Shown here: piece after piece, positions 44,602-56,499 of the stretch
Numbering within the stretch: the stretch's first letter is position 1
Layout of the letters: every line of letters begins with the position of its first letter
Source of the DNA: Chelydra serpentina
Lineage: Eukaryota > Chordata > Testudines > Chelydridae
Direction of reading: 5' to 3'
DNA length: 64,000 bases
Assembly: GCA_037349315.1 (NCBI GenBank)
Contig: JBAIAC010000027.1
Location: 19,816,001 to 19,880,000, forward strand
Position numbers and translations under genes: made by a program
Notes under the pieces: model-generated
The model's database searches: none
The model's input: the letters and a program-made list of their open reading frames with translations, nothing else
Told to the model about the DNA's origin: nothing

Positions 44602-45241
44602 ACTCTCCCAAAAAACAGAGCGTCGGAAATGGCAGCCCGAGGAGGCCTCTCCCTGGCACTGCCACCCTGCAGGCTGAGCGAAGGGGGTTAACAGAAGTGG
44701 CGGGGGCGGGCGCCGAGCCTGACGGACAGGAAGCTCTTTGGATAGCCGAGTGGCCCCTGAAGGAGGCGGCGGAGAGTCTGGGGTGCCCCTGCTGTACCAG
44801 GACCAGCCTCCGCAGTGTAGGGAAAACGCTCCCGCAAGCAGCGCGGCCACTCTGTAGTGGGCTACGTCTGCACAGCAGAGATCCGCCCCCCTCGGCCCCC
44901 ACCGGCTGGGCTGGTACGAGCACCCTTGCCCCAGGAAACACGGGGGGCTCCCGTGCCGCTCACAAGGCCACGTTTCCGAAAAGGGTCCTGCGACTTGCCA
45001 CAATGCACAATGGCAGGGGTGGCACGGGTTCTGCCCCAGCGTCCCGAGGCCTGAACCGAGCAAAGTCTCCATTGTACCGGGCGTGGCACACGCCGAAAGG
45101 CAGAGATAGTGCCGGGCCCCCGGCCCCCGCTTTCGGCTGGGCTCGCTGGGGTCCGAGCGGCGCGGGCGCGCGGCTGTTCTCACGGCTGTGCCTGGAATGC
45201 AGGAAAACCAGCGTGGAGGCAATGCTGTCAGGCTCTTCTGT
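44602..45241. other. GC-rich single-copy DNA, no gene seen
   Basis: Lies between two LTR copies of opposite orientation. No domain or exon recognised. Confidence 0.4.
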
Positions 45242-45643
45242 GGGGTAGGGAGCTTAGACCCCAGCCTTGGGACTCCCTGCATTTCACCCCACAGCTCCAA
45301 ACGGGGGGGCAGGGAGGCCAGACTCGGTCTGCACCTCCCCCGTCCCTAGCCAGCTCCCAACTGAGACCTCTCTAGCCCCTCCTTTGCCTCCTTCCCGGGC
45401 CAGGAGGTCACCTGATCCCTTTGTTCTTTAAGGCCTTCAGCTCACACCTTTGCAGAGAAGGGGCCCAGGCCATCAGCTGCCAGGAGACAGGGTGTCGGCC
45501 GTTCTCTGTCATCACACTGGCCCTCTAGGGCTCCGCAACCATCACCCCTTAGTCCCACCACCTAGAGACTCAAGAAATGCACAGGGGAAACTGAGGCACA
45601 CACAGCACTCAGAGGAAACACCCAGAACCGTCCCATTCCGTCA
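45242..45643 (-). repeat. Partial type-B LTR, reverse orientation
   Basis: The reverse complement matches the type-B U3 (GGTCACCTGATCCCTTTGTT, CCACCTAGAGACTCAAG on the plus strand) and the GGAGCTTAGACCCCAGCC block. The R-U5 part is absent, so it is truncated near 45242. The U3 start is degraded (TCCGTCAGTTA). Confidence 0.85.
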
Positions 45644-45649
45644 GTTATA

Positions 45650-46003
45650 TATAAAAATATAATAATTCACTTTCACGATAAGAAGAGATTGCACTACAGT
45701 ACTTGTATGACGTGAATTGAAAAATACTATTTCTTTTGTTTACCTTTTTCACAGTGCAAATATTTGTCATCAAAAATAAATATAAAGTGAGCACTGTACA
45801 CTTTGTATTCTGTGCTGTCATTGAAATCAATATTTGAAAATGTAGAAAACCATCCAAAACTATTTATAATACATTTAAATTGGTATTCTATTATCGTTTA
45901 ACAGTGCAATTAAAGCTGCCATTAATTGTGACTATTTTTTTAATTCAGTTAATTTGGTCTGTGTTAATGGCTTGAGTTAACTGCAACTAATTGACAGTCC
46001 CTG
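45650..46003 (+). mobile_element. hAT-type DNA transposon 3' end
   Basis: AT-rich sequence (TTGCACTACAGTACTTGTATG, AAATACTATTTCTTTTG, ATAAAGTGAGCACTGTACAC) ending TTGACAGTCCCTG. The reverse complement of that end starts CAGGGACTGTCAA, a hAT-like terminus. From memory this corresponds to the 3' non-coding end of a hAT element common in turtles and crocodilians. No transposase frame is present here. Confidence 0.6.
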
Positions 46004-46011
46004 TAATTTTG

Positions 46012-46217
46012 TATCGCCTGCAAATTTTGGCACCTCACTGGTTACCCCTTTTTTCATTTCATTTATGAATATGTTGAACAGCATGGGTCCCAGTACAGAC
46101 CCCTGGGGGACACCACTATTTCTCTCCATTCTGAAAACGGACCATTCATTCCTACCCTTTGTTTCCTATCTTTTAACCAGTTACTGATCCATGACAGGAC
46201 CTTCCCTCTTATCCCAG
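46012..46217 (-). pseudogene. CR1 LINE reverse transcriptase fragment
   Basis: Translated on the minus strand, the piece at ~46113-46060 reads [18 protein letters not shown], the conserved RT block of CR1/L2-type LINEs. Further along it reads KFAGDTKL, a decayed form of the FADD catalytic motif. In-frame stops occur upstream, so it is a dead ~200-bp fragment. Confidence 0.85.
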
Positions 46218-46479
46218 GTTATGTTACTAGGGACTCAGTTCTCTTTTCCCATTCGCCAGCATCTGGATCTCCCTCTCTCCCCATTCGCTATTGTGTGGAT
46301 CCCCTCCCGACCCATTCACCACCCGTGGATCCCTTTTCCCCTCCCCTCCCCAGGGTAGGTACCGGCCCAGAGCTAGCCAATGACATCCAAGTGAAACCAG
46401 CTGTCGCATTCCCAGTAACTGCAAATATACAACTAAAGGGCAGAGCTGCAGAGGCAGTAGAGTCCAGCACACCGGGATG
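46218..46479. other. Pyrimidine-rich spacer with a short internal repeat
   Basis: CCCATTCGCCAGCATCTGGATCTCCCT-like phrases recur three times (TCCCATTCGC, CCCATTCGCTATTGTGTGGATC, CCCATTCACCACCCGTGGATC), an imperfect ~40-bp tandem repeat at 46245-46335. Confidence 0.5.
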
Positions 46480-46600
46480 GACTGAGACTCTGAACGTCTA
46501 TTCCCTGCTCTGCTACTGACCTGCTGGATGACTGTGGGCAAGTCACTGAACCCGCTGTGCCTCAGTTTCCCCATCTGTAACATGAGACTAAGAACACCCA
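46480..46600 (+). repeat. MIR-like SINE remnant
   Basis: CTGCTCTGCTACTGACCTGC, TGACTGTGGGCAAGTCACTG and GTGCCTCAGTTTCCCCATCTG are textbook MIR-type segments. Confidence 0.75.
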
Positions 46601-46711
46601 CTTGATTCAGGAAAGCACTGAAAGTGCATGCCCAGGAATCAACGAATCCTAGGACTTGGCACCTGAGTTACCTCTTTCATTCCAAGGACTCCGAGCACTT
46701 TGCACGCATAC

Positions 46712-46894
46712 ATAGAATCATAGAATCTCAGGATTGGAAGGGACCTTAGGAGATCATCTAGTTCAACCCGCTGCTCAAAGCAGGACCAATCCCCAATTTT
46801 TGCCCCAGATCCCTAAATGGCCCCCTCAAGGATTGAACTCACAACTCTGGGTTTAGCAGGCCAATGCTCAAACCACTGAGCTATCCCTCCCCCC
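46712..46894 (-). repeat. Turtle tRNA-derived SINE with CR1-like tail (second copy)
   Basis: Minus-strand head GGGATAGCTCAGTGGTTTGAG (box A region) and GTGAGTTCAATCC (box B), body as in the 28027-28205 copy, and tail GATTCTATGATTCTATG. This copy is better preserved, with two tail repeats. Confidence 0.92.
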
Positions 46895-47021
46895 TTACAT
46901 TGACACTCCTCATCTCTCATTGACTGTAGGGCTTCTCACGTTTGCCACGGCTGGGGTAACTGAGACACAGGAGAGGGGAAGCCCAGGTCCTCCCAGCCCT
47001 TAGCAGAGCACCTTCGTTACC
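46895..47021. other. Spacer, no feature seen
   Basis: Contains a MIR-like scrap (GGGGTAACTGAGACACAGGAG). Confidence 0.35.
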
Positions 47022-47215
47022 GTTATTAATTAGTAGCCTGGGGAGGAGCGGCGCTCTGAGTTTGTTTTTTCAATCTGAACATTAAGAAGGTAATACAGCC
47101 GCGCTCGGGAGGGGATCATTAATCTCCTATTAAAACCCTTCGTTTGTTTGAAATGTCGGGATTGGAAAGCCCGTCTCTTTCACAGGCCGTTTCCCCTGCT
47201 AATTAAACCGTACCG
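47022..47215. promoter_or_regulatory. Candidate conserved non-coding element (TAAT-rich)
   Basis: Dense homeodomain-type cores (TTATTAATTAGTAG, GATCATTAATCTCC, CTATTAAAAC, GCTAATTAAACCG) lie in otherwise GC-rich surroundings, with no repeat signature. This pattern is common in deeply conserved developmental enhancers. Only cross-species alignment can decide. Confidence 0.35.
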
Positions 47216-47433
47216 CCGCCAGGGCTAGCTGCAGCGCGTCGCTCTGACGTCGGGCGCCGGCACACGGGAACCGCTCTGGCCGGCGCAGAGGCGCCAGGCC
47301 CCCCACTAGGGCAATGGGGGGGGTGCATCCCTCGCCCTGCGAACCGGCGCAAAGCAGGAGCAGCCTCACAAGGGCCGATGGAGCAATGGCGGCGTTGGGA
47401 GGAGAATCAGGCTCAGGAGGGAGGGGTGGGTGG

Positions 47434-47632
47434 GGTAAGGTAAGCTGTAAGGTCTCTGGGGCAGGGACTCTTTGCTCTGGGTTCATGCCGCACCTTGCAG
47501 AATGGGGTGCTGGCCCATGACTGCGGCAGCTCGGTGCTACCGTAATACACCTAATAAATAAAAGTACAGCACCTAGCACAATGTCAGGATTAGTGATGTT
47601 ACGGGCTACCGTAATACACCTAATAAATTGCC
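47434..47632 (+). repeat. L2/MIR-like 3' end with an internal 24-bp duplication
   Basis: TCTCTGGGGCAGGGACTC, then CAGAATGGGGTGCTGGCCC and GTGCTACCGTAATACACC, is the 3' end of an L2/MIR-type repeat. GCTACCGTAATACACCTAAT plus AAAT occurs at 47536-47559 and again at 47605-47628. Confidence 0.6.
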
Positions 47633-50600
47633 AGATGGTGTTTGCTGTAGATGGGTCACCATGGGTGCCGGGGAGTCAGGGAGAATCCCCAACCCCAACG
47701 CCACCCCGCACAGCGGGGAGCTAGCACCCTGTGAGTGCCAAGAGGGGAGATGTGAGGGTCACCAGCTGCATCCAGCCAGCCCAGGGGTGGGGACGTGACC
47801 TTGCCCCTTCCCACTGCCGCCCTGGGCTGCGGGTGATCTCATGCTGGAGCTGCAGCACTGGCTTATACGCCCCCTGTCCCCACCCCCACGGGCCCCGCCG
47901 GCCGACTCAACAGGCCCACGAGGACCCAGGCACAAAGCCAGCACCCCACCCTCAGCGGGGTCACCCGGCAACCGTGCTGGGGGCGCTACCTGCCCCTGAG
48001 CCAAACCCACCCGGCCCAAGGTGCCGGGCTCCTCACAAGGGAAGGGCTGGTGAGAAGCAGCAGTACCTGGCTTGCACGTGGGCTGGATTGTCAGCACTAG
48101 CCCCTCATTCCCCAGGCCCGCCTGCAGGGGGCGCCTTGGGGCGAATCACTGGGGGGTGAAATAACCAGACCCTCCGTGGCCATAGGGTTGGACTAGGGCA
48201 GGGTCAGCCGCCTGTCAACCTTGCCCTTTAACATGGGGCGGGCAGGGGGGCTTTGTTCACGCCAGTCCCCATCTGATCTGTGGGGAACGCCAGGGGCTCT
48301 CCGCACCAGTTCCCGTGTCCTGGCCAAATTCAATCGTCCCTTCCTTAAATGCCCCCTAGCAGCGACAACGGGCTTTTCCTACACCGCCTGCCCTAAACGC
48401 CCCCGTAAGCGTTGCCGTGCGCTGTGACACAGCTGCCACGCTCCACTCCAGAGGCAGCTGCATTTCAGTGGCGGACAAAGCAATTCCTATAGCTATAGAG
48501 CCCGACAGCAGCTAGCCCCTCTTCCCCCCAAGTGTGGGGTGCAAAAAGATGGGGCAGAGTGCACAGCATGCAAGTGGCTGCGTGCCAAAAGCAGGTACAT
48601 TCTCTGGGCCCTACCCTCAAGGGTGATGTGCTGTTATGCAGCGCCTAGGCGAGGTGCTCAGATACATCTAACGGTGATGGGCAGGGTATAAGAACCAATG
48701 ATCACGCGTGTCCTACCCAGCAATCCTGCTCTCCATCACTGATCTTGCACACACTTCCCTCTTCCCCTCCCCAGCATCACTCCCCTGGTTTTTGGTGGGG
48801 TCCCTCCTGTTTCATGCCCAAGGGGAGCAGGGAACTGGTCCCCTCCACCGGCCTCGCGCGTTCCCGCTCCGCCGAGAGCTCTCTGCCCGGCAGAGCGCAG
48901 CGATCTTCCTGCGGCCGAGGGCACGGCGGTGATGTCCTGCCAGCCGGCCCGGCTCCTCCCCGCGGAGACGGACACACCACTGCACACCCGCCCCTGTAAA
49001 CAGAACCCACCCTCCACCTGCCCGCTCCCTCCTCCGGGCCTCCCAGGACCTTCTGTACCTGGGCCAGTACCGGCCGCCTGAGCTGCGGCTCGGGAGGCTG
49101 CCCCATCGTCCCCCTCTTGCACTAATCCAGCCACGGCGCGCGCACACGCATGGACACACACACGGTACGTGCACGCACACAGAGGCTTGTGCACACCCAA
49201 GTGCCTCACGGGCTTACGTGACCAATCGATCGAGCCACCATTTCACCCCAGCGAACGGGCCCGTCTCCATGTGTCGGCCATCAGGATCGGCGACTACTGT
49301 CTCTAGGCTCTCCACGCGCCCCAGACGCCGCCTGTATCCCCCTGTCCTCTCCTCCCCTGTTCCGTCTTGTTCTCCATGCCTTCCTCTCCCCTCGCCGTCA
49401 CCCCCGCCCACTGCACTCCCGCTCCCGGCCAGCCCAGCGCCCTCCCCGACCTCCTTCCAATCCACCCCCACTAGGATCCTTCCACAGATCCCTCCACCGC
49501 CTCCCTTAACTAGACAGCCCTCCCGTGGCTGCCCTGCAAAGCCTCACGTGGTCCAGCCCTGCTCACTGAACCCAGCCCCCACCCCACCTCTGGCTAACCT
49601 GCCCGTCCCCTGGCACTGGCCAGCACTAGGTCTCAGGGGCTTGCTCACCAGCTGAGACCCGAGAACTGCTCCCGTCTCCCCTCCCTGCAGTTCCTTCCAG
49701 CACTGATCAGGGAATGGAGGGCAAGGGCTGGTTAGCCCCCCATGGATGGATCAGCCCTCCGGGGTCAATGGGAACCGGTACACGGCCGTAGGTGTCCAAG
49801 GGTGTTCATCACTCAGACGTGCTGCTGATGGCTCTGATCTAGCACCCACCGGAGCCACGAAAAAGCCCATCAAACTGGGCCTGTGTAAGCCGCGCCGGCA
49901 CAGTCTTTGTCCCTGCCTAGGGACTGGTCCACGTGAGAGGATAAAAGCCTACTACTGCCACCGGCTAACAGAGTAGCTCCTTTAGCTGAAGCCCTAGCTG
50001 AAGGTGCAGGGTTCCAACCCTGCTTTCTGAAACGTGGCTGCAAAAGCCTGTTAGCTGGTGTCAAGTGATGGATGCTTTGTTCGCTTAATGATAGATGCGC
50101 ATGCCCCCTGACCGCGGCGCGCGCAACAAGCTGTACACGAAAACGCCTTTACTGGAAAGAGGCAGCCTCCGCTGCGCGGCTGGGGTACCGCCTGGCATCC
50201 GGGGGCTGGAAACTTTCAGCAGAGCAGAGGCTGGGTGTGCGCAGAGGAGGAGATTTCTGCCTTGTGCGGTAACTAATGCTAAACTGTCAGCTCCTAAAGA
50301 TTATCTGCCTGGGATGGCATCAATATAGAAATGAAAAAAAAAAATCAAGCTGATTTCGGCAGCCAGCCACCAAGTTTATAGCATATCTCCATCTACTGGT
50401 CTTAAAAATTCACGGTGCTGCTCCGAGCAGCCGGCAGCATCTGGGAGAGGGAAAGGTGCATTTTCCCAGGCAATGACTCCGACAAACAACCGCCATGCAA
50501 TTCCCTCTCCCCTTTCCCAGCGGGCCGGGCTCTAAATCAGCTCCCCTGCTCCGACATGCTCTTGGGAGGCAGGAAACTGAAGTAGGGAAGGGGGACGCGT

Positions 50601-51879
50601 AAGGTTTTAAAGGCAAGCTGCAGGGGTTGAAATATTGTGGCCGTGTTGCCGTTCGAGGAGAGATCAGGCCACGGGCAGCCCCTGCTTTACAAGGCTCCCC
50701 CTTGCTAAAACCAGCCGGTCCGGTTATTTCAGCCATCACCCTGCTAGATCGAAGCTGCCCCGGGGCCGAGCCAAAGCCCAATGGCTTTTGATGAGGCCCT
50801 GGGGCTGCAAATAGGGACTCAAACCCAACGCCTCCCCACACACCGGGCCGCTGGGACGGTGCTGCCCGCAGCGGCCCCAGGCACGGGAGTCGGTGGATAA
50901 CTGGTGACAAGCAGAGCTCGGTTACGAGGCGCCCAGAACTGGCCGCCAAGGGGGATTCCCCAGATTGTGGCACGGTCTTAAACCAATCCTGGGACAGTCT
51001 GCCAGGCCCGCTGCTGCCTGTGTGCCCACATTGGCACTGCATCCCAGGGCTCAATTCACCCCAGGCAGATGGGTCTAGGCACCGGTTAAACACGGGGTGA
51101 ATTCGAGCCGGGCCCCCGCCCTCCCCACACAGCACCACCGAGTCATGAGCAGGGAGAGCAAAGAGATCGGCCAACCCACCCCCCCGCCAGAGCATGGGGC
51201 GGAGGAGTGGGGGAGCAGGGCCAGAGTAAGGGCACTCAACCTGGGCGAGCTGCTGCTCTTCCAACAGCCCGGGTGGGGGTCACAGACAGGTATCGAGGGG
51301 TCACGACCACCCTCCCCATCCCCCATCCCTGGAGGAGGAGAGTCCCACACCTTCTCTCCGTCAGGCTGACTTCCCATTGGATAGCCTCTGCCCGCCAAGC
51401 TAACAGATAACCAAGTAAAAGGTGGAGCATTTAATGCACCGCAGCCGGACCTTCTCCCCTCCTCCCACCCCCGACACCAGGCAAGGAGGAGGAGGAGACG
51501 GTTGGGGATGAAGGATGCCCCCCACGGCAGACCCCACCCCCTCCGGCACTAAGCAGACTTCATGCATCTGGCTCCATCGATTGACACCGGGGCTCTGATC
51601 AATACGGAGTCTATGAAACACCAATAAAACCTCCAGCAGAGGGCCCCAGCCACAATGGAGCTGCAGTGCAAAGCAAGGCAGGAGCCAAACGCAGCCAGAG
51701 TATGTATTATGCCGGAATCACTTTGCTCTAATTAGTTACCTTTCAGATTACTGCAGCAACCTTAAATGTTTGATCATTTATTTGCTCTCATGGGGGCAGG
51801 CGAGTGGCACGAACAGAAGCAGAAATACTGGCCTGCGCTTAGCTACAGGTCAGGCACTTGGAATACTTCGCCTGCGTCC
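47633..51879. other. Mostly single-copy DNA, no gene seen
   Basis: Includes an L2-like scrap near 48632-48690 (TTATGCAGCGCCTAGGCGAGG), a CA-rich tract at 49140-49190, and a tRNA-like SINE scrap near 49975-50035 (AGCTGAAGGTGCAGGGTTCC). The 284-codon minus-strand frame at 51264-50410 has no recognisable domain. Confidence 0.4.
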
Positions 51880-52015
51880 TGCGCCTTTCATCTCGGGCAT
51901 CCTCCAGACGTGGGTAGATATTACAAAGGGGGAAACTGAGGCACACAACCGCCAAGTGACCGGTCACGCAGCGAGTCACTGGCTGATGGGAAAGAGTCCT
52001 CACTCCCAGTCTAAC
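51880..52015 (-). repeat. MIR-like SINE remnant
   Basis: GATATTACAAAGGGGGAAAC, TGAGGCACACAACCGCCAAG and AGAGTCCTCACTCCCAGTC follow the reverse-complement MIR order. Confidence 0.55.
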
Positions 52016-52429
52016 GCTCCCTTCTGTGTCAGGTGCAAAGTATTAGTCACAGGCGTTGCCCCATAGCGGCTAAGTACCCCACACTTCACCAATGACCTCA
52101 TGCCCCTTGGAGACAACTCATCTCTGTGTCCTTTTGAGCTCCATGTTCTCCTTGAGTCAGGCCCCAACCCTGCCAAGTGCCTGCCAAGCCGACACCTTCC
52201 AGAATCCCTACAGCTCCCCATTGAACAAGGCTTTCCGGGGCTTTCCAGCTTCCTTTCCAGCATAAGTAACTCGGGCAGCTTTACCCCTCCGACTCCCACA
52301 CCTCCGGGGTTCGTAGCCACACGGCCTCGCTCCAACCCCTTGTTCTGAATGGAGACCCAAAGAGCAGACCCTACCTGGGGTCTCCAGGGCGGCTGGCTCT
52401 ATGGTAAGACATTTGCGAAAGCCCGTCTC
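52016..52429. other. Single-copy DNA, no gene seen
   Basis: No recognisable exon or repeat. Confidence 0.35.
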
Positions 52430-52640
52430 AAAAGAGCCCATTTGCTTATCAAAGCCAAATTGTTCAAAGGCTGCCGAATAGGAAAGGGGGGAGGGACGGG
52501 TGTCCAGTTGTTACTAAGGCATTAAATTAAAAAAGGAACAGAGGAGAAGAGCCTTGATTAGCGGCAAACTGACCTTGGCAGCAAACGCAAGTAATTGGCG
52601 AGAAAGGGCTTATAAATTACGAGCTTTCGGGGCCTGCCTT
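52430..52640. promoter_or_regulatory. Candidate conserved non-coding element
   Basis: Motifs such as GCTTATCAAAGCCAAATTG, AAGGCATTAAATTAAAAAAG, GCAAGTAATTGGCGAG and CTTATAAATTACGAGC sit in a non-repetitive block. ATCAAAG is TCF/LEF-like and AAGTAATTG is NKX/homeodomain-like. Inference only. Confidence 0.3.
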
Positions 52641-54390
52641 CCCCAGCTCGCCGGAAGCCAAAAGCCAGTGCAGGGGCTGAGACCTTCATTTGTCCATCAG
52701 AGGACAGAGCGCAGCTGGGCAGTGACTCACAGCGCTCTAGACGGCAGGTGGGCCCCGATCCTGCGCACGGCACGCCTCCCACTGGTGCAGGATTTGACCC
52801 CGGGAGCTTCCGCCGTACTGCAAGTCAGTGAAGGCCCGGTTCAAAGTCTGGTGAAGTGGGTGGGGGGTCTCGGCAGACCCTGGAGGCGCCCGGAGCAGGC
52901 TCTACCAGTGAGGCATTGCTGGACAAATAGGTTTGCTTAGTGCACCTGTTTGTCAGCATGTCTGGCTACCTCTGCAAAGTAGCAGAGTTCGCTGCATCCC
53001 CGTGGAAGGAGACCGGGTTGCATGCAGGTGAAGGAGGCGCAATGCTGTCTGGTCATGCAAGTCAGGGGCAGCAGGCTAAGGCTTGGAAAATCCTCCCAGC
53101 CCGCCCACCTGGGATGAGCAATTTTAACAGGCTCTTAACACATCGCTGGCTCGGGTTTAACCCCCAGGCTGATCCGATCTACCGCTAGCCCCGCATCGAG
53201 ACTGATTGCTCAAGGGACGCGGTGTGAAGATTTCCATGTATTAATGCTGGCAGCTGGAGTTCCCGGCATCAGAGCAGCACACCCTCACCGGCTGCCGGGC
53301 ACGCAGGGCCAGCGCACACCATGCCGTCCAGAAGGGAGTGCAGACGCCCACCTAACAGCAGCCAGGGCCGTTCCATTACTTGCCTAGCGAGGGTTACAAA
53401 AAGACGGCGCCCTCCATACAGATCACCCATGGCCCCTGATCACTGCGGGCCAGAGACACTGTGCTCACAGTGAGCAGGGATGTACAGCCCATCCCATGTG
53501 CTCAGCCCCTAGATGTGGGACCTGCCCCACACTTCGCTCTGGTGCGACGCACGCTTTCCATCACGGCGCGTCAGGGTTTAATTGTATTGCCTGGTTCTAA
53601 TGTCCCCAACTTCCTGCCTTTACTGTGTGACATTTTAGGGGGAAAGGCGGTTGGCTGAAAGCCCCACGTTTTGACTGTCTAGATGCTCAGCTACTGCAGC
53701 GTCGGGGGCTGACGGATACACAGATAGGTCGGATAAAGCTCATTATTTATTATTCCGCTGCTCAGATACAAAGAGACGCTAAATATAGACAGACTGGCCG
53801 CTGAAATGCCTGACCTCAGTTACAAAGAACCCCTGTGGATCTTAAAACACGGGCGTTCTGTTTCACCTTTTATGCTGTTTGTTTACCTTGCACTTCACAG
53901 GGTTTGGCCTGAGGAACGGGAGGGGAAGGGGTTTCACTCCTTGTTTCTAATCAGTTTCACTTTCTGGTTCTCCAGCGCTTGCACCAGGGACTTGGGGAAA
54001 ACCAGGGAAAGGGGGGATTTCTGTTGAGATTAACTTTTGTCAAACAATAAATGCCTAAAGCTGGGAAGCGGTGCCGTGACCTGATCTTTATTGGCTTGTG
54101 CAGGTGACACTCAGTGACATCCATGGTAATCTGGGCTCTCCAAGGGTCTGACTCGGAAGACAAATGGTGACTTTGCAACTGATTTCCATGGGCTCATCCC
54201 TGTGAGATATTGCACATCCTCAGCGCCTGGTACCTCTGCTCGCAATTCAACCTTGAATGGGATGGGGAAGAACCTTGAATGGCATGGGGAAGAAGTCTAC
54301 GTCCCCCTCCCTTCTCCTGCCTATCAAGTAGATTAATATCTAATGAATGCACGCACCTAGCAGCCTGCTCCTCAGAGCTAGACTGGAGGC
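52641..54390. other. Single-copy DNA with a 22-bp tandem duplication
   Basis: CCTTGAATGGGATGGGGAAG (plus AA) at 54251-54272 is repeated with one change at 54273-54294. No gene recognised. Confidence 0.5.
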
Positions 54391-54475
54391 CAAATTCTCT
54401 GGCGTAAACTGGCAGGGCTCCACTGACTTCAATGGAACTGCATCGATCTACACCAACAGAGGATTTGGCTTGGGT
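54391..54475. repeat. Copy of the dispersed CACTGACTTCAATGGA motif
   Basis: AATTCTCTGGCGTAAACTGG, GGCTCCACTGACTTCAATGG and GATCTACACCAACAGAGG match the dispersed family at 37945 and 41416. Confidence 0.55.
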
Positions 54476-56499
54476 TTTCCAAGATCTCTCTATATGCAAC
54501 AACCACCAAAAAAAACCCATAGCTTATTCTACAAGACGCATCTTACTACGGAAGGAGCCTGGGAAAGCAGACCACAATTCCAGCGTTAAATTTCAAGGTA
54601 GATTAATTACCCAACACCATCTTCACAATCACTGCCACAGACGTTAATTAGCATCGCCAATATGTGTTGGTTCCACGTTCCTTATTACCTGCCCACTGCT
54701 GAAGTTTTTGCCCAGGTTTTCGGGTCATTGGCTCTAACTCACCATCTGCTCGCAATCATGGGAAAGAGACAGCGTGCTGACTGGAAACGTGGGTACAGAG
54801 CAGGGAATACGTCGCTTCCGTTCGGAGCCTTTTAATCCTACATCATAATTTATTATTCATCGCTTTTATAATGAGTTTCCCTGTATTGCTACCGGCCAAC
54901 CACCACCAAACGTGACGCTTGATTGTTCTCACCACCTTTTGGAAAAATGATTATCCAGACACCCAAATCTGATAAAGCAGCAGGGGAAAAAAACCAGACC
55001 ATCTCTTCCCCATCACACAAGCCTGCCGGCTGTCAATCACACGCACTGCAAACATTGTTACCTGTTGTTCCTAAAGATCAAGACTCAGCCAAGCAAAAAA
55101 CAGCCGGGGAAATAAAACTTACAAGCAAGTCGGCTGGAAGACAATGGGGAAAGCATTCAAGGCACTTAAGGGAGGCTAAGTAAAGTTGTAGCGCCCAGGA
55201 GAAACCCGTTTTCTGCACACGACAGATTTGTACAGCTCTGTAGGGAAGGGGGGGGGGGACACTCAGCACTACTGGTTAAAGCATCTAGTCCCTTTGTTTA
55301 TTTCTACTAATTGACTTGCTTCAAAGAAGTTGTTTAAAAATCTGCTTAGCTATAATCAGCCTCCCTGCCTTCTAGTGGAACAGAGAAGTGGGGACGGGGG
55401 GTGGGGGGGGGTTCCACTAAAGCATCACACGCCAGGGTTTTTTTAAGTCCCTTTTCCATTAGTCAACAACTCCAAGAGCCTCACGGCTCACGGCAAGTGC
55501 ACCACAAAGACATCTCTGAACCCACTGTCGGCAGAACCGACGCCGTCCCTGCTTGCCATGCCCAGTGCAGCGGGCGAGCCGGGACTCCAGTGACACCGTC
55601 CATAACCAGCGGAAAGACTCTCATGGCACAATTTCATTTCACTCTAAGAGCCGGGGAGGAGGGAGGCGATTGCGGCCAAAGAGGGACCCAGATGAGCAGG
55701 GCAGGGAACATCTCGGGTACCCTGGAAGCGTGGGCACGGCGCACGGGTCCTCCAGACGGTGCCTAGGGGCCCCACATCAGCCAGGCTAATAATAACAGCG
55801 CTAATAAAGAAATCCAGCCCTTCCACCTCCGCCTGGGCGCCGCGGGGGCGGGGGAAGAAATAACCCACCCAAAACTGCAGCAAGAACGGCAACAGCTGCC
55901 CTTGCAACGGGAGCTGTCTGCACCCACGGCATCCTTACCAAACCAAACATTGGGAAGGGCGGGGGGGGGCGGTTGCAACAGTCCAGCCAGCCACTCCTGG
56001 TACCTTGCTCAGCAAAAGGGCACCACACCAGCAGGTACCGTAATCCCCAATGGCAGCAAATGATTTCACAGCGTGTCATCCACACAGCTTCAATAAATTA
56101 CAGGGTTAAGGGAGCCATTTGAATGCAACTCAGGGAAAGTGAACAACTAAGAGGTTTTTTTCATAAGACTGCAGAAAGGGGGAGGAGGGGGGAGAAGGGA
56201 AAGACATCGAGAGACAGGATGGATACAACCAACCAACAAACAAAAAAGCCAACAATCAGTCACACAGACACACACACACCCCACAACCAGGAAGCAACAT
56301 CGCTTAGCTACCAGCCCAGCCAGTGTATGGTCAGCCCCGGCTGCAAAAATTGTGCATTTGATTGCATCGGTCTGCTGGATAAAGCTGAGAGATAATAGCA
56401 GATACAGACTTTGATCTTTATCCTAAATCCAGCGCTGTATTAAGAAAGCAGGAGGCAGGGACAGTTTATATATATTTTAAGCCCCCCCCGCCACCCCCC
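54476..56499. other. AT-richer single-copy DNA with TAAT-rich blocks
   Basis: Blocks at 54597-54660 (GTAGATTAATTACCC, ACGTTAATTAGCATCGCC) and 54830-54885 (CATCATAATTTATTATTCATCGC) resemble conserved regulatory sequence. G/C homopolymers lie at 55247-55258 and 55397-55413. A CA run lies at 56268-56280. No exon recognised. Confidence 0.4.

Noticed and set aside
50410..51264. 284-codon minus-strand frame
   Set aside because: No recognisable domain, low-complexity GC-driven composition, no splice or promoter context.
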